Positions 12,980 through 22,656 of a stretch of DNA of 64,000 nucleotides are shown piece after piece. Origin of the DNA: Sphaerosporella brunnea (Eukaryota; Ascomycota; Pezizomycetes; Pezizales; Pyronemataceae); the NCBI GenBank assembly GCA_008704415.1, contig VXIS01000053.1, forward strand, positions 1 through 64,000. Direction: 5' to 3'. The notes under the pieces were generated by a model. The model ran no database searches. It was not told where the DNA came from and saw only the letters and a list, made by a program, of their open reading frames with translations. Both the position numbers and the translations under genes were made by a program. Positions within the stretch are counted from its first letter, which is position 1, and every line of letters begins with the position of its first letter.

Positions 12980-13977
12980 CGCGAGACGGACGCTTGAAAG
13001 TGAGTTGGGGGGTGGAAGTGAAGATGATAGGCTTGAGCTCGATGAGCAGGATGAAGCGCGATCGACGATTGATTGAGGAGAAAGCGGGCGCGATCGACGA
13101 TTGATTGGGGCGGTTGCGCGGTCGATGATCAATTGAGATGGCGGTCGCGATTGTTGGGTTTCAAAGAGATGAAGTGGAAGTGGTGGTGGTGGTGGTGGTG
13201 GTGGTGGTAGTGAAAGTGGTAAGAAGTGGTGGGGGGGGTGGAGGGGTGGGAGACGCGTTCGATAGCAATCGTGCTGAACGCGACCGCGACTTGTATGTAT
13301 GATCACGTAAGGGCATTCTTGACTAATCAGATCGCTGATGGCGGAGTCGCTGCATGTTATGTTCGATCAGATACAAATGCGATTCGAAGACATTCAAAAA
13401 CTCTCCATTGTCATTCGGCACGTTCTATTCCCGTCGGTTTCGCTGAACGGATAATTTGAATTGCTGTCTGGGGGATTCCATCCCACTCGGAAGAGAGAGT
13501 CCACGCTGATGATATCGCTTCGACTTTGTTTGTCCCTTTGCCATCGACCCCCTTCTTCAATTGCAGAGGAATGCTCGTCGGCCTCGAGCGAACTGCCAAT
13601 CTGTCCCCTGACCCCGACATCGATTGATATCGCATGTCTCGGTGCATAAATCGCCGTCGTTGATGCCTGCTGGTGTCGCACAAGAGGCGCAGCACACTTA
13701 TCCGTCACACAACTCTCCGCTCGCGCTGTTTGCAAATTGCAAATACATATGCCATCGTTTCTCTCGGGGAAAGCGAAATGCGCTGTCTCCCTAATCCCTT
13801 GCCGGTCGTGTGTTCGAGCGCAGTGCTTCGAGCCCCCCGCCATCGTCAACCGCCGTGAAGAGATCACCAAACATCACCGCCCCGTCAATATTACCCCGCT
13901 TGACCCCCCACTGCTGAGACAACCCACCCCTCCTCCAGAAACTTATCCCTATCCTATCCACCCCCCCCCCCCCGAAC
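12980..13977. promoter_or_regulatory. Shared divergent promoter region (JmjC / HeLo genes)
   Basis: About 1 kb separates the two divergent start codons. On the JmjC side it has a (GGT)n tract at about 13178-13206 and a short array of related CGATCGACGATTGATTG motifs at 13056-13134. On the HeLo side it has a C-rich leader just before the ATG (13964-13974). No coding sequence in it is convincing; the in-frame extension upstream of the JmjC ATG has no other ATG. Confidence 0.5.
13056..13134. repeat. Tandem CGATCGACGATTGATTG-type motifs
   Basis: Three imperfect copies (about 13056-13075, 13088-13108 and 13114-13134) lie 80-155 nt upstream of the JmjC start codon. The third is diverged (GTCGATGATCAATTG). 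The spacing and position fit leader or promoter elements. Confidence 0.6.
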
Positions 13978-15762
13978 ATGTCCGCTGCAGACCTTTCCGT
14001 CGGCGTAATCGAGATCTTTTTGACCTGCCTGCGCGGCTACAAGATCATAACCACCTCGCTCTCCTGCCCGGAAGAGCAGCAATCGTTGTATCATCGCACA
14101 CGAACCCAGCGAGCACGTCTGACCGTCTGGGGTGACTACTTCGGCCTGACCCACTCGACCTCGCGCCGCTACGATGCCACGGAAAAGCTTCGAGCCCACC
14201 TGAAGAGCAGCTACAAGATTGGCCCTGAAATCCTGGACACCCTGAACAACGTTGCCGAGCTCTTTGTGAACGGCCGCGCCCTGCAGGAAGTCTACGGCCT
14301 GTATAAGGTTGCTGAAGCTGAGGACGGGCGCGAGCTGTTGCTGTTGGACCCCGATGTAGCCGATATTGCCATCCACGGCGCAAGTCGGCTGCCGATGTCT
14401 AAAGCTCGCCTTGATGCCAATAGGGAGGCAATAGCCTACCTCTCCCACTGCGACTGGGAAATCACCGATCCAGACCGCTACAGCGCTCTCCTGCACAAAC
14501 TGAAGGCCGCCAATGACGACCTCTACCTCCTCGCCCTTCCACAGGCCCGGGAAATGATGGACCGTGCCCTGCTCTCTGAGCTTCTCGCGGACAAGGACGA
14601 CGTCTTGACCCTCCTTCACATCCGCAATGCCACCGCGGAAGATGCAGAAGATGACTCTCCTCCCTCGCGGGGCTTCTTTTCGGGGAGCTACCACACCCTC
14701 GCACAAGCGGCCAAACTGCGGGCGAGAGGAAACATAGACCCGTTCTTGAAGCGCCGCCTGCTGAGACCACCCACCATCCTAGAGCGCGCAGATTTTGCGC
14801 TGCACCCGCAGCTCGCATGGGTAGGCGGCGATGCATGCCTTGCCGTGACGAATACGGGTTCTGCGAAAAAAGTAGTGCTGGTGGAATTCAAGAGCTACCT
14901 CATTGACGATCGTGCCCACCGGCGTCTGGAGGATCTCGTGCACCGCCTTGCTGAGCTTCTTTGCGCCGGCGACAAACCATTCGAATTCCGGCTCCCGCCT
15001 TGCAGCGGATATTTCCACGACCCCTCAAAAGGCCGCTTCGGTTTTGTCTACGAGCTGCCTCCATATCTGCACCTCCGCCACGCCGAGGAGGCGCGGGTTC
15101 CCGCCGCAATGAGCATGCGCAAACCGCACTCTCTGATGCAGCTCCTAAAACACCTCGAGCCCATCGACCTCGGCGACCGCTTCCGCCTCGCGAAACAGCT
15201 GGTGGCAGCCGTGTACACCATCCACGCCTGCGGCTTCTCGCACAAAAACATCCGGCCAGCGAGTATCCTCTTCCTCCCCGCGGAAAGCGGCGACCGTGGC
15301 GGCGGGCCCTCCAAGAGCCGCAAAGTTGCCCTCAGGCGTCCTTACCTTATGGGCTGGGGCTACACGCGGCCGGACGAACTGGAATTCGAAGCCGACCACG
15401 AGCGCCGTCTCATCGTCCCCCGCGACGGCACGGTGGGTATCTACCAGCACCCCGAACGCCTCAAGTCCCCGTACCGCCCATATAAACAAATCTACGATAT
15501 CTATTCCCTAGGCTTGGTCTTGCTCGAAATCGGATTGTGGCAGAGCATTGAGAGCTTTGTAAGCGAGATCAAGGATTTTACGACGGATGAGTTTACGCTG
15601 TATCTCAGGAAACGTGTGGTGCCGGATTTGAGGGGCCAGTGTGGTGCCATTTATGAGGAGGTTGTGCAGAGTTGTCTCGCGATGAAGGTGGATGTGGAGG
15701 TTGCCACGGAGAGGGTGATGCTGTGGGATGTTATGGCGAGGCTAGAGAATTGTCGTGCTTAG
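13978..15762 (+). CDS. HeLo-domain protein with C-terminal pseudokinase
   Basis: Intronless ORF of 594 aa. Residues about 1-220 match the HeLo / HET-s-LopB family: a hydrophobic N-terminal helix (VGVIEIFLTCLRGYKIITTS), then an RxRLTVWGDYFGL block. HeLo domains act at membranes in fungal regulated cell death and heterokaryon incompatibility. Residues about 260-590 have a protein-kinase fold signature: HACGFSHKNIRPASILF for the catalytic loop, then YQHPERL and IYDIYSLGLVLLEIGLW as in the APE and F-helix regions. The catalytic Asp is missing (HKN in place of HRD) and the DFG position reads MGWGY, so it is probably a pseudokinase. The gene is divergent from the JmjC gene. Targets, and whether it kills cells, are not shown by the sequence. 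Some HeLo-kinase relatives may be active; this one appears not to be. Confidence 0.82.
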   Translation: MSAADLSVGVIEIFLTCLRGYKIITTSLSCPEEQQSLYHRTRTQRARLTVWGDYFGLTHSTSRRYDATEKLRAHLKSSYKIGPEILDTLNNVAELFVNGRALQEVYGLYKVAEAEDGRELLLLDPDVADIAIHGASRLPMSKARLDANREAIAYLSHCDWEITDPDRYSALLHKLKAANDDLYLLALPQAREMMDRALLSELLADKDDVLTLLHIRNATAEDAEDDSPPSRGFFSGSYHTLAQAAKLRARGNIDPFLKRRLLRPPTILERADFALHPQLAWVGGDACLAVTNTGSAKKVVLVEFKSYLIDDRAHRRLEDLVHRLAELLCAGDKPFEFRLPPCSGYFHDPSKGRFGFVYELPPYLHLRHAEEARVPAAMSMRKPHSLMQLLKHLEPIDLGDRFRLAKQLVAAVYTIHACGFSHKNIRPASILFLPAESGDRGGGPSKSRKVALRRPYLMGWGYTRPDELEFEADHERRLIVPRDGTVGIYQHPERLKSPYRPYKQIYDIYSLGLVLLEIGLWQSIESFVSEIKDFTTDEFTLYLRKRVVPDLRGQCGAIYEEVVQSCLAMKVDVEVATERVMLWDVMARLENCRA

Positions 15763-16542
15763 GGGGGGGATTGTTGGGCACACGCGTTTGGGGATTTGTG
15801 TTCAAGGGAGGGGGGAATTGTGATACCAGTTGAGATTTTGATGATGCTTTAGGCTGGACTTGGGCTTGGACTCGGACCCGCAAGATTCACGCCAAAGAGG
15901 GCCTCGTATTCGAGACAGAGAAAAGCAAAAAGATGTTTTGTCAAGGCGCATTTGAGAGCCAGTTATACTTGCCCACAGCAACGAGTTTCTTTTAATTTCA
16001 AGTCACATGTAGTCAGTCGACTCGAACTCGATCATCAGAAGCTCAGCAGCGCGCTGTTTTGCATGCAGCAGAATAGGTACTAGCTTGTGATTGGTTACTC
16101 AGCACCCCGCAACGACTCGTTGCAATCGAAGCAAAACAAACAAAGTCACGTGGAAATAGAAGGTATCCTTCCAAGTATCCTTCCATCGCCTCAGCCCAAT
16201 GATCCCGCTGTTCCTGGCAGGATGGGTTGTGCACCACTGCAGAGACAGCTGGCAAGGGTATCCATCCGAAAAGTCGGGTGGTTGGACAGCTAGCACAGCC
16301 CTACGAAGGACGCGCAGCCATACATACAAACAAAGAGAAAACAGCCACCGATTTTTGTGTCTGCGAGAAGCCTTTTGTTTCCCCCGCACTCTCTGCCCTT
16401 CTCCCTCTCCCTCGAGAGAGAGCTTTGCGACACCAATTCTCACTATCACCACATCACCACATCACCACACCTGAACACTCCCCCCCCCTCCACCCCCACC
16501 CCCACCCCCACCCCGCCCACAACAACAACAACAACAACAACA
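15763..16542. other. Intergenic, promoter of membrane-protein gene
   Basis: It holds the 3' side of the HeLo gene and the leader of the next gene. The leader has a CCCCAC-rich tract (16480-16520) and (CAA)n up to the start codon. No other gene is seen. Confidence 0.5.
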
Positions 16543-17209
16543 ATGGCCGCGGATACTTCGTACTCGACGACCACCGGCACGACCTCGTCGACCTCGCGCA
16601 CGCGCTCCCGCGTCTTGACGGTCCGCACGGTGCGTGCGTATCGCTGGCCCGAGGTAGCGCTGTTCCTGCTGCTCTTCATCATCTTTGTCTGCGCGGCGAT
16701 CGTCATTGGGACGCATGCGTACTTTGCGTACGTGCAGACGCGACTGACGGTTGGGGTTCCCTGGTATGATCAAACAAATTCCACCCACCCCAGACAACAA
16801 TGCAGTGGTCGCTAACTCCCGCAGGTACTACTACTTCCTGATAGCCACCGGCTCGCTATCCCTCGTCTTCGTCCTCGTCGCCGCGGCCCTGTACTACATC
16901 CACCTGCTCCTCCCGCTGCCGATCCTGCTCGCTACCTTCGTTCTCTTTGTGTTCTGGCTTGTCGGCCTCGTCAAGAGCAGCATCGAGCTGTGGGGCCCCC
17001 TCGGAAGCGTCAACGATAACTGTGTGCGCTACGTCTACGCCGCTGGCTTCTGGGGCGGAAAGACGCTGGACACTTTGGCGAGAATACAGCAGGAGGGGAT
17101 GTGTAACCTGTGGAAAACGGCGTTTGCGGTCGAGATGATCGCTACGTTCTGTCTCGTGTGGCTTGCGCTGGTGTCGTGGCAGGTCATGGCTGCTGCGAGG
17201 AGGTACTAG
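16543..17209 (+). CDS. Four-helix membrane protein, MARVEL-like
   Basis: Two exons (16543-16763 and 16825-17209) join at phase 2 through a 61-nt intron (GTATGA..CGCAG) to 201 aa. A short Ser/Thr-rich cytoplasmic N-terminus precedes helix 1 (WPEVALFLLLFIIFVCAAIV). Helices 2-4 are FLIATGSLSLVFVLVAAALY, LPILLATFVLFVFWLVGLV and IATFCLVWLALVSWQVM. The start sits after a (CAA)n leader in a good context (caacaATGG). Helix number, size and the charged loop between helices 3 and 4 resemble fungal MARVEL-domain proteins of plasma membrane and vesicles. No motif fixes a function. Confidence 0.75.
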
Positions 17210-17870
17210 TGAAAGGCATTGACGCGGGTGTACAAAATGTGATGATGATAATGTGATGGATACGATACGTACGATCTACGGTGGTGGATTCTTTTTTCGG
17301 CAAATTTTACGGAGTTGGGCATGCGTTTTTTCTTCTGTTATTTTTTTTTTTTTTTTTTTTTTTTTTCGTTTGTTGGATGGATGGGAAGCGGGCTTAATGA
17401 TGGCACGGAACGATACCCGGTGGATTCGATGGCGCTCAGGATGTACTAGAAGGAGAGCGAGCAATTGAATTCGATGCATACTCTGAAATGTGGCGTGCCG
17501 TGATTTTCGACTGGGATAAAGGCTGCCTGCAGACTTGGCGTGATACCCTCCCAACACAGCCATGCACGGGGTATCACTCGTTGAAGCAACAACTCTGAAT
17601 CGGAGTAAGATTTGAACCAATCTTCTCGAGATATGGCGGCTGAAAGAACTACCATATACTGGACCTTGCCTCAGCACCCTCTGCACTTCACAGAAGAAGC
17701 GCCGCCACAGCGAATCTCCCAAAGCCCTCGACCCGCAACCCAACATCACCATTTACAACTTACTTACACAACAGACCCACCACATCTGCTGTGCCCCACC
17801 AACCCCCACCAACACCATCTACACCCCATACAAATCCTCCTTCAAATCCTTAACTGCACTGCAACAAAAA
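17210..17870. other. Intergenic
   Basis: It contains a T-run at 17339-17366 and no gene. A GGTTCAAATC motif on the minus strand near 17606-17615 mimics a tRNA B box but has no cloverleaf around it. Confidence 0.5.
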
Positions 17871-18784
17871 ATGCTCAACGACAAGTCCCCCGCACCCGAC
17901 CAGAGCGTCTTCTACTCGCTCCCCGAGAAGTCGGTTTCATCACCCAACACCGCCACTACCTCCTCCTCAGCGGACGAAGAACCCGGCTGCCTCAGCTCCC
18001 TCAAAAGCTGGTTCTGCGGCTTCTTCGGCCGCTCCTCTTCGTCGTCCTCCACTACGGAGCAAGCCAACGCTGCAGAGGACACAGAAACCGTCTACTCCGC
18101 ACCGCAGCACGCTCACGTCCCACCACCACCATCTCTATTCCCAGAGTGGACTCCCGCCGAGCTCGAGACGTTAATAAACCGGTGGCTGTGTACCCACCCG
18201 GGTACTCCCCCCGTTCCTCTCCCGTCGCAAACATCACTAACAGTCCCCGGGCGGGTGTTCCAGGCCCTCTCAACCACCCCCAAAACATAGAGCTCTCCTC
18301 CCTGCTCACGCTCCTAGACTCCAGCACCGCCACTTCCTCCGACGCCTCAATCCTCCACGCCTCCCTCCTGCATCGGCTCAAGATGGACCACCAGATCGAA
18401 ACACTGGCACGTGAGATCGGGCTCTACTTCCACCCCACTCCGCTGCACGCCTCCCCAGAGCACGCTCCCCCGTCCGACGCGATCCCGGGCATCGAAGATT
18501 TTCCGCCGCCGCCGATGGCGCCGTTGACGGTCGAGGCGAGGAGGTTGCTGTTGGGGTGCAGAGGCGAGTGGAAGGAGGCGGTGATGCCATTGCCGAAGAC
18601 GGGCGTTAGGTGCAGATACAGGAAGCCGAAGTATTGGATTGTTTCTGTGGCCGCAGCGAATGGGTGGACGAGCGACATGCTGGATGCGAGGATTGGGGAG
18701 TGGTTTATGGGGTGGGAGGGGGAGGAGGGCGGGTTTGATAGGATTTCGGGACCGCCGGGCAGTCCGCTTGCTGTTGGCGTGTGA
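17871..18784 (+). CDS. Hypothetical protein
   Basis: Two exons (17871-18201 and 18264-18784) join at phase 1 and give 283 aa. The 62-nt intron starts GTACTC, has a CACTAAC branch point and ends TTCCAG. The frame change between the two open segments is exactly accounted for by this intron. The N-terminal half is Ser-rich and low complexity, with a Cys/Phe/Trp patch (SWFCGFFGRSSSSSS). The C-terminal half has a compact region with RCRYRKPKYWIVSVAAANGW and GEWFMGWEGEEGG. I do not recognise a family. It lies tandem to the four-helix membrane protein, 660 bp downstream. Confidence 0.6.
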
Positions 18785-19510
18785 TAATGAGGATGTAGAT
18801 GCTTATTTGATGATGGCGGCAGGTGGTGGGGCATGATAGTGCATGGGTGATGAGAGCTACTTCTTATGTCTGATGGCCATAGATGGTGTGGGAGCGCCAC
18901 ATGCTAGCTATTTTCCTTTCTCATTTCCTCTCTCATTTCCTTTCCCTTCCTGTAGGCTCTAGATAGACGGCGCAATGAATTCGGAGGGCTTATTTTTCTT
19001 TTACTTATTGGATGCCGTAGTGAAACTCATATTCGATATGGGAAAAGCTTCGTAGATCAGAGAGGTTATGGAACCTGGAATTGGTTGCTGCCCGACCAGC
19101 ATCGATACTTATCATGCCGAGATGGGAGGCATCTTTGGACGATGCGGTGTTTTTTTTTTTTTTTTTTTTTTGTCTGAACCGAGAACGGTAGTTGCGGCGT
19201 TGGTGTTGCGGTGTTGTTTTTATTGGACGCCAACAATCAGCAGGTGAGGTTTGGAGAAAGAGAGAGAGAGAGAGGTAGGTGGTCTGTTGGGTTTTTGTCA
19301 TGGATGGATGGATGGAGATGGATGGAGATGGATGGGCCCCGAGATATATATCTTTTTTTTTTCTTTTTTTTAGTTTTTTGGCGGGTTTGACGTTATCTAA
19401 CCAACCAACTGCTTCTGCTTGTTCCCGGAGGATCCGGCTTTCTGAAGGGTTGCACGTGCGGGAAACTCTATCCATACGAAGAGGACTCGATGCCTGCCCG
19501 GATTGGCAGG

Positions 19511-19556
19511 TGAGTGAGTGAGTGAGTGAGTGAGTGAGTGAGTGAGTGAGTGAGTG
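19511..19556. repeat. TGAG tetranucleotide microsatellite
   Basis: About 11 tandem TGAG units without interruption. Confidence 0.95.
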
Positions 19557-19995
19557 CGTCGATTTCTTTGGAGGTGGGAGTGAAGAGAAAAAAGCTGGAC
19601 GTTGTGGAATTATCTTGAGTGAAAGGGGAAGGAAGGGGTGCTTTCATAACATGGGAGATCATCGGTTTTTTTCGATCGCTCGCCGGTTAGTACTTCCGTT
19701 TTGTAGATAGAGGAAAGGCAGGTGGTGTAGGTATATGTATGTGTACTTAGGGAGGTGTTTCTGCTGGCTGGCTGGGGGAGGAGGTTTGTGATTCGTGATC
19801 TGTATGATAGGTATGGGCTGCTGGTGCTTTCGCTCCGCGTTATGAGCCAGAAGAAGTTCTCTATATTTTCCACCTTCAATGCTCTTTTCTTTTCGCCTTT
19901 GTTTTCCGTTCGGCTAGCTGAGAGATGCAGTACGTAACGTTTTACAACACCATCGGCGTTTGGTCTAATCAAGAGCTACAAAAAAATTGATGCTA

Positions 19996-20200
19996 CCGTA
20001 AAAACTCGGATAAGAGATACCCCCCCAGATTTGGTTAGCGGCAAAGAATTGCCTTATAGAGAGATTCTTAAGCTTACCGAGGAGGGTTTTTGTTTTTTAC
20101 TGACTTCCTTTTGGAAACATTAAAACTCTATATAAGGCAATTCTGTACCGCTAACCAAATATGGGAGGGTCTCTCTTATCCGAGTTTTTTTACCCGGTGC
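19996..20200. mobile_element. MITE with long terminal inverted repeats (Tc1/mariner-pogo-like)
   Basis: Arms of about 65 bp, starting TAAAAACTCGGATAAGAG on the left and its complement on the right, flank a short AT-rich centre. The arms continue through TTTGGTTAGCGG and GAATTGCCTTATA with few mismatches, so the whole 205 bp can fold as one hairpin. The flanks read TA on both sides, which fits the TA target of Tc1/mariner elements. The AAAACTCGGATAAG-type end resembles pogo/JERKY-like ends from memory. There is no coding capacity, so it would be mobilised in trans. Confidence 0.7.
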
Positions 20201-21014
20201 TAGGCCATTTCATGCATTTTCCGTTGACATTTTGTGCTGGAAGCACTTAAACCAAATGTTTATCAGAAACCGCAGACAAAAATTACAGAGTGTTCATTCA
20301 GCTACCAAGAATGCGCATGCAAAAATTGATGAGATACAAGTATAATCGTGTGCTGTGATTTCTTAAGTGCGGTAAACACAAGAAACTCACGCTCAAAACC
20401 AAGATCACCACTACGACTTCAAGGCTGTGTTTCAACCACTTCACAATTTGCAAAATTTATTCTAAGCCCTCGTTCATGTGGAGGCACAATCCCGAGGGCT
20501 CTGAGGCAAAGAGCCCAAAACTGGCGTTGTGGTGTTGGTCGGAATCCGTGGATTTTCGCCGATTTTTGGTGCGGTTTCAGGTACTGTATCAAACCGGCTC
20601 GGCTCGGCTCGGCTTAAATACCGCAGGTGTTTTCGGCCCAGTGGAAATCCCGCACCGCGCGGGAGCGTGTGCGTCGGCAACCAGTGTATGCAGAGTAGCT
20701 CTCGAGCCCACGGGTCCGTCGGCACCACTATTATTAGTTGGCTCGGATTAACTGTTGTTCCTGATCCCGACTGCAGATCATCTTTTGTACGTGTGGATGG
20801 TCAACGCGTTAACGAACGGCGACGGCAGGTTTCAGGCAACTAAATAACTGTTCCGATTCAATTGGAATTGATACCACGCTACATCTGGCGGCGCCTCGGA
20901 GATCAAAATGCTGCATTATGACTGTGTGACGCGCCGGCTCTTCCGAACGTCGAGATAAAAACCAACAACCTGCCCAGGGCTTTCAATCGCAACTACTCCT
21001 ACATCGCCGCCACA

Positions 21015-22656
21015 ATGTCGCTCGCGCTTTCCAGAAGAACAACACTCCGCCGCCTGCGGTCTCTTTTCCCTACCGCTACCTCTACTTCCCCTGCCACAAC
21101 GATACCGGCTTCAAGACGTTGGCTGTCGCTACGAGAACTCGATGCCGAGAAGCAAGGTCTTCCTTCCTCCTTCGCTGCTGGGGTGCCGGAATGAAATGCT
21201 GATGCTACCCAGATCGCGAACGAGTCGTCATCCTCGGCTCCGGTTGGGGCGGCTTCGGCGTCGCAAGAAGTATAGACACAAAATACTACCAGCCCATCCT
21301 CGTCACTCCGCGCACCTACTTCGTCTTCACGCCTCTCCTCGCCGGAACCGCCGTCGGCACCCTCGAATTCCGCAATGCGATGGAAAGTTCGCACTCCCTC
21401 AAAGGCGTAGAAGTAGTGCGCGGCTACGGTGTCGACTGGGACCCCGCCTCGAAATCCCTCACCGTAGAAGGCATCCGCAACGAAGCGGACCCGGGCAAGA
21501 CCTTCCAGCTGCCGTACGACAAGCTCGTTCTCTCGGTGGGAGCGTACGCGCAGACCTTCGGCATCCCGGGAGTCCGCGAGAACGCATTTTTCCTCAAAGA
21601 CGTGAATGATGCGCGCCGGATCCGGAGTCGCATTCTGGCCAGGTTCGAGGAGGCGAGTCTGCCGGATTGCTCGGAGCAGGATCAGAGACGCTTGCTGCAT
21701 TTTGCGATTGTCGGAGGTGGCCCCACCGGAATCGAGTTTGCCGCTGAGCTCCATGATCTCCTTGAGGATGACCTTAGTAGGATCTACCCCGTCCTCGTCA
21801 ACAAGGCCGATATCACTGTCTATGATGTTGCGCCTGTGATCTTGGGCATGTTCGATAACCGCCTCCAGGGCTATGCGCAGAGCCTTTTCCGGAGACAAGG
21901 CATCAGGGTCAAGACGAATCACAATGTGCTGGAGGTCAAGAATGATGGGTTGGTCACCAAGGAGGATGGACACGTTCCGGCGGGAATGGTGGTGTGGAGC
22001 ACGGGATTGGCAACGAATCCGTTCGTCAAGAACACCATTCTGGGCAAGGGCTTTAAACTCTTCCCCGATGACCCCAAGGCCGAGGAATTGAAAGTCTGCA
22101 AATCGCAAAAGGCAGGGCAGATTCTGGTTGACACGCACCTCCGTGTCCTTACTATAGCGACTGCGGAAGGAAAGGAGAAGGCCGAGCCCAAACCCCTCGA
22201 CGACGTCTTCGCCCTCGGGGACTGTGCCGCGGTCGGCACCCAAGGTCTTCCAGCCACGGCACAAGTCGCAAACCAGCAAGCAAAGTGGCTCGCCAAATCT
22301 CTCAACAACGCGGCAAAGGGGGCCTCGCACCCGGTTATTTCCTCGGTGGGAAAGCGCCTGGTCGATATCGACGAGGAGCGGGAATTTGGATTCAGGTCCC
22401 TGGGTATTATGGCGTATCTCGGCGGGTGGAGAGCCATCACGCAGAGTGGTGGCACCGATCTTAAGGGACGTCTAGCCTGGTTGCTCTGGAGAACCGCATA
22501 CTTTTCGAAGAGTGTCGGATGGAGGAATAAAGTGCTGATTCCCGTCTATTGGTGAGTAGATACCCCGCTCCACGCCTTCAATGCCGGCAGGGCTGACGAG
22601 TTGCTGCATGCAGGTTCTTGAATTGGATCCTTGGACGCGATATCAACCGCTTCTAG
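21015..22656 (+). CDS. NDE1: Alternative (rotenone-insensitive) NADH:ubiquinone oxidoreductase, mitochondrial
   Basis: Three exons (21015-21156, 21213-22551, 22614-22656) join in phase to 507 aa. The N-terminus (MSLALSRRTTLRRLRSL) is a basic mitochondrial presequence. The first dinucleotide fold is RVVILGSGWGGFGVA (FAD) just after intron 1, and the second is VGGGPTGIEFAAEL (NADH). FALGDCAAVG is the C-terminal FAD contact and GRDINRF the conserved end. The enzyme is a single-subunit, non-proton-pumping entry point to ubiquinone at the inner membrane. Whether it faces the intermembrane space (NDE) or matrix (NDI) cannot be settled from sequence; NDE is my preference. Intron 1 has an unusual GTCTTC donor. 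Lengths and motifs are complete, so the gene looks functional. Confidence 0.92.

Larger units (their letters stand above)
18785..21014. other. Long intergenic with MITE and simple repeats
   Basis: 2.2 kb without a supported gene. It contains a T-run near 19149-19170, a GAGA tract at 19258-19273, GATG-type repeats near 19302-19335, a GTGA microsatellite, a short inverted-repeat element at 19996-20200 and a CGGCT pentamer run near 20597-20612. The promoter of the NADH dehydrogenase gene lies at the right end. Confidence 0.5.

Noticed and set aside
17560..17700. Possible tRNA on the minus strand (GGTTCAAATC B-box-like motif)
   Set aside because: The T stem does not pair and no A box or acceptor stem forms at the right distance.
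20999..22330. 443-codon open frame on the minus strand
   Set aside because: It is the antisense shadow of the NADH dehydrogenase gene, whose plus strand carries all family motifs and proper introns.
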